Source: Lysobacterales bacterium (GTDB lineage Bacteria; Pseudomonadota; Gammaproteobacteria; Xanthomonadales; SZUA-36). From it: a stretch of 7,520 bases of DNA. A program made the translations under genes and the position numbers. Under the pieces are notes generated by a model that was given only the letters and a program-made list of their open reading frames with translations, had not been told where the DNA came from and did not search any database. Numbering within the stretch: position 1 is the first letter of the stretch; each line of letters starts with the position of its first letter. The DNA is taken from positions 1 through 7,520 of the forward strand of contig JABSSV010000375.1 of assembly GCA_013213875.1 (NCBI GenBank), in the 5' to 3' direction. Shown here one piece after another: positions 1 to 7,357 of this stretch.

Positions 1-32
1 CGGTGCGCACGGAGATTGTCCTGACCTGAAGT
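1..32. other. Window edge downstream of pmbA; neighbour not identifiable
   Basis: These bases lie beyond the pmbA stop codon, and two readings compete. On the plus strand, positions 3-29 read as an open frame ending VRTEIVLT then TGA, which could be the C-terminus of a gene converging on pmbA. On the minus strand, an AGGA at 22-19 lies eight bases before a GTG at 10-8, which could start a gene downstream of pmbA. Too little sequence is present to decide. No terminator hairpin is visible here. Confidence 0.3.
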
Positions 33-1394
33 TCAGCTGCCGGCGATGGTCATGGGTCCGAGCAGCATGGAGCCGCAGTGAATATTGCCCCGATCATCCA
101 CATCGTCACCTACCGCGGTCACCGCACGGAACATGTCGCGCAGATTGCCGGCGATGGTGATTTCTTCAACCGGATACTGAATTGCTCCGTGCTCTACCCA
201 AAAGCCGGCCGCGCCCCGTGAATAGTCTCCGCTCACCATGCGCACGCCCTGACCCATCACCTCGGTGACCAGCAGACCGGTACCCAGTCGATCCAGTAAC
301 TCGGCCGCCGGAACCGAATCGCCTTCCAGACACAGGTTGTGTACGCCACCGGCATTACCCGTGGTCTCCATGCCCAGACGCCGGGCCGAATAGGTGGAGA
401 GCACGTAGCCCTGCAATACGCCCGCTTCAACTATCGGTCGGTCCTGGACGGCGACCCCTTCCGCGTCAAAGCAGGTACTGCCCGCCGCGCGGGGCAATTC
501 CGGTCGTTCCACCACGTGCAGCCACTCGGGAAACAGGCGCTCGCCCAGCGCATCCTTGAGAAATGAAGCATTGCGGTAGAGCGCGCCGCCGGAAATCCCG
601 CCCACCAGATGCCCAAGCAGTGTGCGCGCCAGTTCCGGCGTGAACAGTATGGGCGCCTCGCAGGTGCTAATCTTGCGCGCATGGAGTCGCTCCACCGTCC
701 GCTCCGCCGCCCGCCGACCGGTCGCCTCCGGCGCTTCCAGATCCGCCATGGCGCGGCGTGAATCGAACCAGTAGTCACGCTGCATGCCCTCGCCTTCGCC
801 GGCGATCAGCACGCAACTCTGACCATAGCGGGTACCCTCACTGCGACCCAGAAAGCCGGCACTATTGCCGAGCACGCTGAGGCCCCAGGACGAGGACAGG
901 GAACCACCCTCCGAATTGGTAATCCGCGCATCAGCCCGGCCGGCAGCCTCAATAGCCTGGCAATAGGCAATCGCAGCCTCAGGCTCCAGCGCTTGCGGGT
1001 GCCACAAATCAAGCTCCCGGGTCGCCGTAGCCAGACGCTCGGGATCCGGCAGTCCGTTACAGGCGTCACCCTCTGTGTAGCGGGCGATATCCAGCGCGCG
1101 TTCCACGCACTGGGCTAGCGAGGCGTCGCTGAGATCACCGGAGCTCGCATGACCCTTCCGGTCACCCAGCAGCACGGTCACGGACAGGCCCCGGTCGCGG
1201 TTATGTTCGATGGTTTCCACCTCACCGAGCCGCACCGTGGTGTTGAGTCCGCCCTGTACGCTGGCAGTGACTTCCACCCCGTCTGCACCACCGGCCCGGG
1301 CACGCTCCAGCGCTGCCCTAACGCGCTCCTCCAGTTCCAGGTAATGTCGTTCCCGATCAGGCAGAGCGCTTTCTGGGTTATGCTTCTCGTTCAT
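33..1394 (-). CDS. pmbA: Metalloprotease subunit PmbA/TldE (non-catalytic partner of TldD)
   Basis: This 453-residue protein is a member of the PmbA/TldE half of the TldD/TldE protease, close to the roughly 450 residues of E. coli PmbA. In that complex TldD carries the zinc site and PmbA is the partner that shapes the peptide tunnel; the known roles in E. coli are microcin B17 leader removal and CcdA degradation in the cytoplasm. Seen in the sequence: an N-terminal domain with the GHASSGDLS segment (about residues 81-89), a glycine-rich GHLVGGISGGALYRNASF block (261-278), TTGNAGGVHN (344-353), the EVMGQG...SGDYSRGAAGFW block (378-399) and a terminal TIAGS. There is no HExxxH, as expected for this subunit. 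The chosen ATG at 1394 has a weak GGA six bases upstream and gives the family length. The frame stays open for another 113 codons, but those overlap yjgA and resemble nothing. It diverges from yjgA. Confidence 0.96.
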   Translation of the reverse strand: MNEKHNPESALPDRERHYLELEERVRAALERARAGGADGVEVTASVQGGLNTTVRLGEVETIEHNRDRGLSVTVLLGDRKGHASSGDLSDASLAQCVERALDIARYTEGDACNGLPDPERLATATRELDLWHPQALEPEAAIAYCQAIEAAGRADARITNSEGGSLSSSWGLSVLGNSAGFLGRSEGTRYGQSCVLIAGEGEGMQRDYWFDSRRAMADLEAPEATGRRAAERTVERLHARKISTCEAPILFTPELARTLLGHLVGGISGGALYRNASFLKDALGERLFPEWLHVVERPELPRAAGSTCFDAEGVAVQDRPIVEAGVLQGYVLSTYSARRLGMETTGNAGGVHNLCLEGDSVPAAELLDRLGTGLLVTEVMGQGVRMVSGDYSRGAAGFWVEHGAIQYPVEEITIAGNLRDMFRAVTAVGDDVDDRGNIHCGSMLLGPMTIAGS

Positions 1395-1400
1395 TTGATA

Positions 1401-1403
1401 TCC
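1401..1403 (-). promoter_or_regulatory. Weak ribosome binding site of pmbA
   Basis: On the minus strand a GGA lies six bases before the ATG at 1394. It is a weak match to Shine-Dalgarno, but it favours this start over any in-frame start further upstream, all of which would lie inside yjgA. Confidence 0.45.
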
Positions 1404-1406
1404 AAT

Positions 1407-1424
1407 CGGCGCGGTCTGGCGCCG
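1407..1424. repeat. Inverted repeat in the divergent pmbA/yjgA spacer
   Basis: CGGCGC (1407-1412) and GCGCCG (1419-1424) are perfect reverse complements around the six-base loop GGTCTG. In RNA the repeat could fold as a 6-bp, all-GC hairpin in either leader, ending 16 bases before the yjgA ATG and 12 bases before the pmbA ATG. It may equally be a protein-binding operator. In GC-rich DNA a repeat of this size can occur by chance, so a function is not established. Confidence 0.5.
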
Positions 1425-1426
1425 CC

Positions 1427-1430
1427 AAGG
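1427..1430 (+). promoter_or_regulatory. Ribosome binding site of yjgA
   Basis: AAGG sits ten bases before the ATG at 1441. The in-frame TTG at 1432 would be only one base from it, so this site decides for the ATG start. Confidence 0.5.
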
Positions 1431-1440
1431 TTTGTTGAGC

Positions 1441-1977
1441 ATGAAAAAGCGCCAGCGTTCGGCACCGCCAGCACCCGATACGGTCAGCAAAAGCCAGCTC
1501 AAGCGGGAAGCCAAGGAGCTGTTTGCCCTGGGCAAAAAACTGAGCGAACTGCCCGAAACGGTCCTGCTGGACCTGCCGCTGGAGCCCGGCGTGCTGGAGG
1601 AAATCCAGTTCGCACGGCGCATCAAATCGCACGTGGCCCGCAAGCGCCAGCTGGGGTTTCTGGCCAAGCGTCTGCGCCAAAGCAATCTGGATGAGGTGCA
1701 AGCGGCGCTGCAGGCCCGCGAGGACGCTGCCAAAGGATTGACGGCCCAGCATCACAGAGCCGAAGCCTGGCGGGACCATTTGCTGGAGCGTGGGGATGAC
1801 GCCCTGGGACCCTTGTTCGCCGCCCGGGATGATCTTGACGGCCAGGCGCTACGCCAACTGCTGCGTAATGCGCAACGTGAACAAAAGGCCGGTAAAGCGC
1901 CTGCTTCAGCGCGCAAGCTGTTTCGTATGTTGCGCGCCCTGGATGAGACCAGCCCGCTGCCACCCACCGGCGTCTGA
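1441..1977 (+). CDS. yjgA: Ribosome-associated protein YjgA (DarP family)
   Basis: The 178-residue product belongs to the YjgA family, also called DarP or DUF615. The E. coli member associates with late 50S precursors and helps ribosome assembly. Family signatures seen here are VSKSQLKREAKEL (residues 15-27), a basic FARRIKSHVARKRQLGFLAKRLR helix region (57-79), ERGDDAL (116-122) and a C-terminal RQLLRNAQREQK...SARKLFRMLR block (138-165). The protein is highly basic and predicted helical, as expected for an rRNA-binding protein. It starts almost directly with the VSKS block: the acidic N-terminal stretch of about 25 residues that I recall in E. coli YjgA is missing, replaced by a short basic, Ala/Pro-rich MKKRQRSAPPAP. 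The gene diverges from pmbA and converges with tldD. An alternative TTG start at 1432 would add three residues but is badly spaced from the ribosome binding site. Confidence 0.95.
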   Translation: MKKRQRSAPPAPDTVSKSQLKREAKELFALGKKLSELPETVLLDLPLEPGVLEEIQFARRIKSHVARKRQLGFLAKRLRQSNLDEVQAALQAREDAAKGLTAQHHRAEAWRDHLLERGDDALGPLFAARDDLDGQALRQLLRNAQREQKAGKAPASARKLFRMLRALDETSPLPPTGV

Positions 1978-2006
1978 GCGCGATTAACCGGGCCAGCGAT
2001 CACCGC
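1978..2006. other. Convergent yjgA/tldD spacer without a clear terminator
   Basis: The two convergent stop codons are 29 bases apart. The only hairpin is a 4-bp stem AGCG/CGCT around ATCAC (1995-2007), with no T run on either side, so I do not call a Rho-independent terminator. Transcripts from each side may therefore run into the opposite gene unless stopped by Rho. Confidence 0.55.
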
Positions 2007-3449
2007 TCAGGCCTGCGTTCCGCCAACGGTCAGCTCATCCAGCTTTAGCGTCGGCTGGCCGACACCTACCGGAACGCTTTGACCTTCCTTGCCACACACG
2101 CCGATACCGGCATCCAGCTGTAAATCGTTGCCGACCATACTCACGCAGGTCATGGCGTCCGGCCCGTTGCCGATCAGGGTAGCACCGCGCACGGGGCGCG
2201 TGATCTTACCCCCCTCGATGAGATAGGCCTCGCTGGCAGAAAACACGAAGCGCCCGGAGGTAATGTCCACCTGACCACCCGCGAAGTTGACCGCGTAGAG
2301 TCCCTTGTCCACGGAAGCAATAATGTCCTCCGGAGCATGCTCGCCCGCCAGCATGTAGGTATTGGTCATGCGGGGCATGGGCAAATGTGCGAAAGACTCG
2401 CGGCGACCGTTACCGGTCGGGGCCATGCCCATAAGCCGCGCGTTCATCTTGTCCTGCATGTAGCCCTTGAGAATGCCGTCTTCAATTAACACCGTATTGC
2501 CCGTTGGCGTGCCCTCGTCGTCAATACTCAGGGAACCACGGCGCTGGGCCATGGTGCCATTGTCAACGATGGTGACACCCCGGGCTGCCACCTGCTCACC
2601 GATGCGCCCGGCGTAGGCTGAGGTGCCCTTGCGATTGAAATCGCCTTCCAGTCCGTGCCCAACCGCTTCGTGCAAAAGCACGCCCGGCCAGCCGGGGCCG
2701 AGCACGACCGGCATGGTACCTGCCGGCGCATCGACCGCGTCGAGATTAACCAGCGCCTGCCGCACCGCTTCATCGGCAAAGCGCTGCCAGGTGGAATGCT
2801 CCAACAGCTCCCGATAGACAAAGCGCCCACCGCCGCCGTCATTACCCTGCTCCCGCCGTCCGTTCTGCTCCGCGATCACGGTCACCGACAGTCGCACCAG
2901 AGGGCGAATATCAGCGGCCAGGTCGCCATCGACAGCCGCGATCAGCACGGTTTCATGCACGGCAGCCAGATTCACCATCACCTGGCTCACGCGCGGGTCC
3001 AGGGAGCGCGCGTAGGCATCGATCTGGCGCAGCAGATCGACCTTCTCACCCGCATCGAGGCTGGTCATGGGATCCGTGGCAACGTAGAGCGCTTCCGGCG
3101 CTCGACGCGTCCAGGCAGAGAGGCTGCCCGACTGACCCTGACGGGCAATGGCCCGTGCCGCACCGGACGCTTGCATAAGCGCTGGCAAGACAATTTCATC
3201 AGCATAGGCAAAGCCGGTTTTCTCGCCCGCAACAGCGCGAATACCAACGCCCTGCTCAACCGCATGGGAGGCGTTACGCACGCGACCGTCTTCCAGCGAC
3301 CAGCCCTCGCGAACCACGTGCTGAAAGTACAGATCACCGCCGTCAATCTGCGCCCCCATCAGATGAGACATGACCCGGGCAAGATCGTTATGTTCCAGTC
3401 CTCCGGGGGCGAGCAGGCAAGCACTGGCGCGCTCAAGCAAATCCGTCAT
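2007..3449 (-). CDS. tldD: Zinc metalloprotease subunit TldD
   Basis: At 480 residues this matches the usual length of TldD (about 481 in E. coli). It is the catalytic half of the cytoplasmic TldD/TldE protease, which cleaves short unfolded peptides and in E. coli matures microcin B17 and degrades the CcdA antitoxin. The zinc motif HEAVGH (HExxxH) is intact at residues 260-265 (positions 2655-2672), and Cys452 in GIGVCGKEGQ (positions 2094-2096) fits the third zinc ligand known from the family. Other conserved blocks are RGSLSIDDEGTPTGNT (304-319) and the substrate-tunnel stretch SFAHLPMPRMTNTYML (352-367). The ATG overlaps the yhdP stop as ATGA and is preceded by a good GAGGGA ribosome binding site. 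It is the last gene of the rng-yhdP-tldD group, and its partner pmbA lies beyond the inverted yjgA. Confidence 0.98.
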   Translation of the reverse strand: MTDLLERASACLLAPGGLEHNDLARVMSHLMGAQIDGGDLYFQHVVREGWSLEDGRVRNASHAVEQGVGIRAVAGEKTGFAYADEIVLPALMQASGAARAIARQGQSGSLSAWTRRAPEALYVATDPMTSLDAGEKVDLLRQIDAYARSLDPRVSQVMVNLAAVHETVLIAAVDGDLAADIRPLVRLSVTVIAEQNGRREQGNDGGGGRFVYRELLEHSTWQRFADEAVRQALVNLDAVDAPAGTMPVVLGPGWPGVLLHEAVGHGLEGDFNRKGTSAYAGRIGEQVAARGVTIVDNGTMAQRRGSLSIDDEGTPTGNTVLIEDGILKGYMQDKMNARLMGMAPTGNGRRESFAHLPMPRMTNTYMLAGEHAPEDIIASVDKGLYAVNFAGGQVDITSGRFVFSASEAYLIEGGKITRPVRGATLIGNGPDAMTCVSMVGNDLQLDAGIGVCGKEGQSVPVGVGQPTLKLDELTVGGTQA

Positions 3450-6400
3450 TGTTCGTCTTCCCTCATATCCATACTGACTTCCGGCAGGGACGTCTGGGGG
3501 TCCGAATCCGGGCTTTCGTCGTCCAGTCTCAGCACCTGGGGATCACCCCAGGGGCCGGTAATGGCATAGCGCGCCTCTGCTGCCTCACCCAGAGAGTCGC
3601 GCAACAGTCCCTGCAGGGCAAGACCCGCCGCAGCGCCCGCCGGCCCGCCGGCCAGGGCACCCAGCACCGGCAGCGCCTGACTGACGCCAGGGCGCACCGA
3701 CATGGTGTGGTCGAACTCCTGCGCGACCAGATCCGAGGACCCGATAATTTCCAGGCGCGCGGCCGTAGACTCCAGCGAAAAGTCTTCCGTGTAGGCCACG
3801 CCGTTGGCCAGACTCACCGTCGCATTGGCCTGGTCAAACCCGAAGCCTGATGCGAAAACATCGCGAAAATCCAGCGCCAGTCGACGCGGCAGTGCGGTAA
3901 CGCTCATAAGACCCAGCATGCGACCGGCGCCCGGATCCGCGTTGAGCACGCGGCCGTCCACCACGCTAAATGACATTTCCCCATTCAGTCTGGCCAGCGC
4001 GAAGTCTGCTGGTGAGCCGGGCCACCAGGCATCATAACGCACCATAGTCTGTCCACCCTCAAGCACCGATGAAAGATCCATGGCCTGCACCAGTGCACCG
4101 AGGCTTTCCGATGTCATAAGAATATCGAAGTCAGAACGGTCGCCGTCCTGATTGCGGATCCAGTCACCGCGCGCCTGAAAATCAAGATGAGGTGACTGGG
4201 CGACAACGGACTCAATGCGCAAACCGTCCGCGATGGGAAATGCCTCAATGCGGGTTTCGCCAAGATCCAGACCCAGATACTCAAAGGATTCCACAAAGAT
4301 ATTCAGTTCCGGCAGCAGCGTGGGATCTGACGCCAGCTTCCCCGTCGGAGGTAAGGGGTTCGGGAGCAGCAGCCGTTCAAACTGGGCGTTCAAGCTGTGC
4401 GATCCGGCTTCATCGCGCACATAGCGGACATCACCCATAAGCAAATCGCCCTGAAAGCGGGCATTCAGGGCCGGCGCCTCGGACGACACTTGCAGCGCCA
4501 CATCTGGGAAAACGCGGTTTAGCATAATCAGGGCATCTGCCTGCAGATCCGCGCCACCGAACCGCAACTTTTCCTCGCCGAGAGTATTGCCCAGCAGGTC
4601 AACGATCACGTCCACCCAGCCATCCAGATTCAGCCGTTCCGCCTGACCCCTAACCGTCAGTAAACCCGCTGCCGGGAGCTCCGGCTCATCACCACCCAGC
4701 TGGATCGCACCGCGCAGCGGGCGCATGCCCGAACGGGGCCCCGGGCCGCCCTCGCCCAGCGCAGCTGCACCCAGTTCGAACGCCAGGGCGGCGGTATCCC
4801 CCAGCGTCAGAGTGAGCGTTGAAGCCGCACCCTGGAGAGGACAGCGCAGCAGGAGCGGCAGGGCACTGTCAGCTGCCTTGTCGAGCGGTGCGGGCAAATC
4901 GATACGGACGCCCTGAAGGTCTGAACGCAGTTCCAGCCAGGACTCAGCGGGTTGACCGGCTGCCATGCTTTGCGCGCTCAGCGTTGCCTGCCACTGCGCT
5001 GTACCGGACGCCCTTGCCAGCAGCGGGTCATCGGCCAGCGGGGTCTGCCCGACCAAAATCGCTGCCGGTAAACGGCCCGCCAGCATGGCATTGAAGTCCG
5101 TGCCATCACGCCAGTCTGCCATCAGGTCGAGCTCAACCTGCTGACCGGCCAGCGCCGCCTTAAGCCCGCGCGCATCAAATCCATAGCGACTGTAGCGCAG
5201 CAAACCTTGCAGCTGATCCAGTTGCAGACCGCTGCGGCGCTCAAGCAACTTGCTGCCACGCAGGCTCAGGCCACCCTCGAGTTGCAGCTCTCCCGCGGTG
5301 GAACCCAGCGGTAGACGCAGCTCACCAGTGGTGCTGGCCGGGCCGGCCACCGCGAACTGATCCAGATCGAAAGTGACATCGCGCAGCACGGGGCTGGCAC
5401 GCAGGAATTCGGCCAGAGCCGGCAATGTGGTATCGCTGCTATAGCTCAGCTCCAGCGCGGGCTGTTTGAAATCGGCAATACGCAATTGGGCCTGCTGCAC
5501 CACGGAGCCGGCCAGCTCCCCAATGCGTCCCCGCACGACCATGGCAGGACCATCGAAACGTACCGTGGCCTGCAGATCATTGGCCTGCGGCCAACCTGGC
5601 TGATAGGCCAGTTGCGCGCCACTGATCTCGGCTTCCGCCAGCAAGGTACCGCTGCGGTCAGCGAAGGGAAACTGATCCATGTCACCACTGAGAATAAACC
5701 GCAGATCGGACACCTCACCCGCTTGCAGCGAGGCACCCAGCCAGTCCGTGACCTTTGCACTCATAACACTCCGCGGCCAGTAGGGCTGCAAGGCGGCCAG
5801 ACTCGCGATGGAACCGGATGCCACCACATCCACCACCGGCTTGCCCTCGCTCTGGGCGAAGCGCGCACGGGTGAGCAAATCCACCTGTTCGTTGCGCAGC
5901 TGGCAATTCCGTGCATCAACACCCCAACGCTCACCCCAGAGGATTTCCAGTTCACATTCGGGCACGTCAAGAATCAGCGGCGCGGTAAAGTTGCGCGACC
6001 AGTCCACGCGCACCTGCTCCCCGGAAATAAACAGACTGCCCTCTCCATAGGACAGATCAGCACGGCCCGAAATGGCATCCAGCAGCGGCCAACGATCCCA
6101 CTCGGTCACGGTGAAATCCGAGAAAGAGCCGCTCGCGGAAACCAGTTTCCGATTGCTGTTGATCACGAGGTCGAGGTTTTCCACCGGCCCGCTACCCGCC
6201 GTTGGTGCCACCCGGGGCCAGCGCGCCTTGAATTGGCGCATCAATACCCGGGTCAACTGCATGGGGAACTCGGCCTGCAGAAAGTCAGCGCTGACCCACA
6301 TGGCCAGATTGCCCGGCAGATTACGCTCCAGTGTCAGGCGTGGTGATTTCCAGCTGCGCCCGCTTTCCTCTACCAGCACATCAGCCAGATCAAGCCGCCA

Positions 6401-7357
6401 CTGCGTCTTGTCCTGCCAGCGCCAGCGCGCCCTCGCATTGAGATGGTCCAGCAGCAGAGGCTCGCCGTCAGCATCCAGCGCCGCATCACGCACATCGACC
6501 ACACCCGCCATTTCCTGCCCGGCACCGCGCGTCCAGCTCCCCCACACGCGGGCATTTACGCGGCCTGACTGGGGCTTTAGGCGATGCTCCGGCAGACGCG
6601 CCGCCAGATCGGCCAGCAGGAGGTCACCGGTTTCCACATGAAAGGCCGCATCTACCAGCTGCTGGCTGTCAGTCATGGTCATCATCAAGGTGGCAGACAG
6701 GTCACCCAAAACGCGATAGCGACGCCGATCGGAGACGCTGGCACTGACCTCAGCAGCAAGCTGATTGCCGTCCAACTGCACGCGACCATTCACGTCAATT
6801 AGCTGGAAACTCAGGTCCTGCTGCAGATCCCGGTAGCTAAAACTGGAATCCTGCAACTGCAGTTCACCAACCCGCGTCAGATCACGCAGCCCTCCCGATT
6901 GCGGCCGGGGCTCTGCGCCTCGCGAGAAACCCAGACCCGATAGCTCAAGGCGGCCATCGGGCAGTCGCAGAAGCTCCAGATCCGCACCGATCAGGCGGAA
7001 GCTGTAAAGGGGTCGGCCCGGCAACAGGGCATTCATCGGTTTGATGTCGAGCGCGGCCTGCTGCAGTGCGATCGCACCGGTGCCCTCGGGACCCCCCAGC
7101 AGGGTGAGACCATCCAGACTGATCCGCGGACCGAAAGGTTTCCATTCCGCCGTAAAGCCGTCGATACGCACGGGCTGATTAAACTGCTCGGCGAGCACCG
7201 CTTCCAACTGCGGCTTGTAGCGCTCGCCGTAGGGCAGCAGCAGCTTGCCAACGCCCACCAGTACAGCCGCAGAAATGATGAGCATGGCCAGCGCAGTCCA
7301 GAGCAGCGTGCGCAGCCGACGCCACCACAGACGCAAACGGGAAACCGGAGCCGTCAT
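3446..7357 (-). CDS. yhdP: AsmA-like envelope phospholipid transport protein YhdP
   Basis: This 1303-residue protein is a YhdP homologue, slightly longer than the E. coli protein of about 1266. YhdP, TamB and YdbH are large AsmA-like proteins that together move phospholipid from the inner to the outer membrane. The sequence shows a short basic cytoplasmic start rich in Arg and Trp (residues 7-16), one transmembrane anchor (about 18-41), and then a long periplasmic body of alternating polar and hydrophobic beta segments typical of the lipid-carrying groove. Near the C-terminus is the family signature ALPRRLALDFRDVF (within 1148-1175; positions 3833-3916), followed by a hydrophobic Ala/Gly-rich stretch (about 1229-1252), a YAITGPWGDPQV motif and an acidic tail. 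The ATG directly follows the rng stop codon (TAGATG), and no Shine-Dalgarno is visible within rng's last codons, so initiation probably depends on ribosomes finishing rng. The stop overlaps tldD by four bases. Confidence 0.95.
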   Translation of the reverse strand: MTAPVSRLRLWWRRLRTLLWTALAMLIISAAVLVGVGKLLLPYGERYKPQLEAVLAEQFNQPVRIDGFTAEWKPFGPRISLDGLTLLGGPEGTGAIALQQAALDIKPMNALLPGRPLYSFRLIGADLELLRLPDGRLELSGLGFSRGAEPRPQSGGLRDLTRVGELQLQDSSFSYRDLQQDLSFQLIDVNGRVQLDGNQLAAEVSASVSDRRRYRVLGDLSATLMMTMTDSQQLVDAAFHVETGDLLLADLAARLPEHRLKPQSGRVNARVWGSWTRGAGQEMAGVVDVRDAALDADGEPLLLDHLNARARWRWQDKTQWRLDLADVLVEESGRSWKSPRLTLERNLPGNLAMWVSADFLQAEFPMQLTRVLMRQFKARWPRVAPTAGSGPVENLDLVINSNRKLVSASGSFSDFTVTEWDRWPLLDAISGRADLSYGEGSLFISGEQVRVDWSRNFTAPLILDVPECELEILWGERWGVDARNCQLRNEQVDLLTRARFAQSEGKPVVDVVASGSIASLAALQPYWPRSVMSAKVTDWLGASLQAGEVSDLRFILSGDMDQFPFADRSGTLLAEAEISGAQLAYQPGWPQANDLQATVRFDGPAMVVRGRIGELAGSVVQQAQLRIADFKQPALELSYSSDTTLPALAEFLRASPVLRDVTFDLDQFAVAGPASTTGELRLPLGSTAGELQLEGGLSLRGSKLLERRSGLQLDQLQGLLRYSRYGFDARGLKAALAGQQVELDLMADWRDGTDFNAMLAGRLPAAILVGQTPLADDPLLARASGTAQWQATLSAQSMAAGQPAESWLELRSDLQGVRIDLPAPLDKAADSALPLLLRCPLQGAASTLTLTLGDTAALAFELGAAALGEGGPGPRSGMRPLRGAIQLGGDEPELPAAGLLTVRGQAERLNLDGWVDVIVDLLGNTLGEEKLRFGGADLQADALIMLNRVFPDVALQVSSEAPALNARFQGDLLMGDVRYVRDEAGSHSLNAQFERLLLPNPLPPTGKLASDPTLLPELNIFVESFEYLGLDLGETRIEAFPIADGLRIESVVAQSPHLDFQARGDWIRNQDGDRSDFDILMTSESLGALVQAMDLSSVLEGGQTMVRYDAWWPGSPADFALARLNGEMSFSVVDGRVLNADPGAGRMLGLMSVTALPRRLALDFRDVFASGFGFDQANATVSLANGVAYTEDFSLESTAARLEIIGSSDLVAQEFDHTMSVRPGVSQALPVLGALAGGPAGAAAGLALQGLLRDSLGEAAEARYAITGPWGDPQVLRLDDESPDSDPQTSLPEVSMDMREDEQ
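3459..3464 (-). promoter_or_regulatory. Ribosome binding site of tldD inside yhdP
   Basis: GAGGGA on the minus strand, within the last codons of yhdP, lies nine bases before the tldD ATG. It supports the ATGA-overlapping start and allows new initiation as well as coupling to yhdP translation. Confidence 0.7.

Larger units (their letters stand above)
1395..1440. promoter_or_regulatory. Divergent pmbA/yjgA spacer
   Basis: Only 46 bases separate the two divergent start codons, so both 5' leaders and probably parts of both promoters must overlap the opposite gene. I could not find a convincing sigma-70 -35/-10 pair on either strand; TATGCT at 1379-1384, inside pmbA, is a possible -10 for yjgA but has no good -35 at the right distance. 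The spacer contains a perfect inverted repeat and both ribosome binding sites. Confidence 0.5.

Noticed and set aside
1149..1694. A 181-codon plus-strand open frame spanning the start of pmbA and part of yjgA
   Set aside because: It overlaps yjgA in another frame and pmbA in antisense, and its product resembles no family; yjgA is clearly the real gene.
1395..1733. A 113-codon in-frame extension upstream of pmbA
   Set aside because: It lies antisense to yjgA, has an Arg/Ser/Leu-rich composition unlike any PmbA N-terminus, and would make the protein far longer than the family. Lack of stops opposite a GC-rich gene is expected.
1995..2007. Small hairpin between yjgA and tldD as a terminator
   Set aside because: The stem is only four base pairs and no T run follows on either strand.
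33..3449. A peptide natural-product (microcin-like) cluster around TldD/TldE
   Set aside because: No precursor peptide, modification enzyme or exporter is present; TldD/TldE are widespread housekeeping proteins in gammaproteobacteria.
2655..3569. A 304-codon plus-strand open frame opposite tldD and the end of yhdP
   Set aside because: Its translation shows no recognisable domain, and it mirrors well-conserved tldD coding sequence, including the zinc motif, so it is a shadow frame.
3630..3660. Repeated GCCGGC motifs in yhdP
   Set aside because: They encode the Ala/Gly/Pro-rich C-terminal stretch of YhdP and are explained by codon bias.
5486..6346. A 286-codon plus-strand open frame opposite yhdP
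   Set aside because: It is low-complexity and rich in His, Gln and Arg, as complementary frames of GC-rich genes are, and it lies wholly within an intact yhdP.
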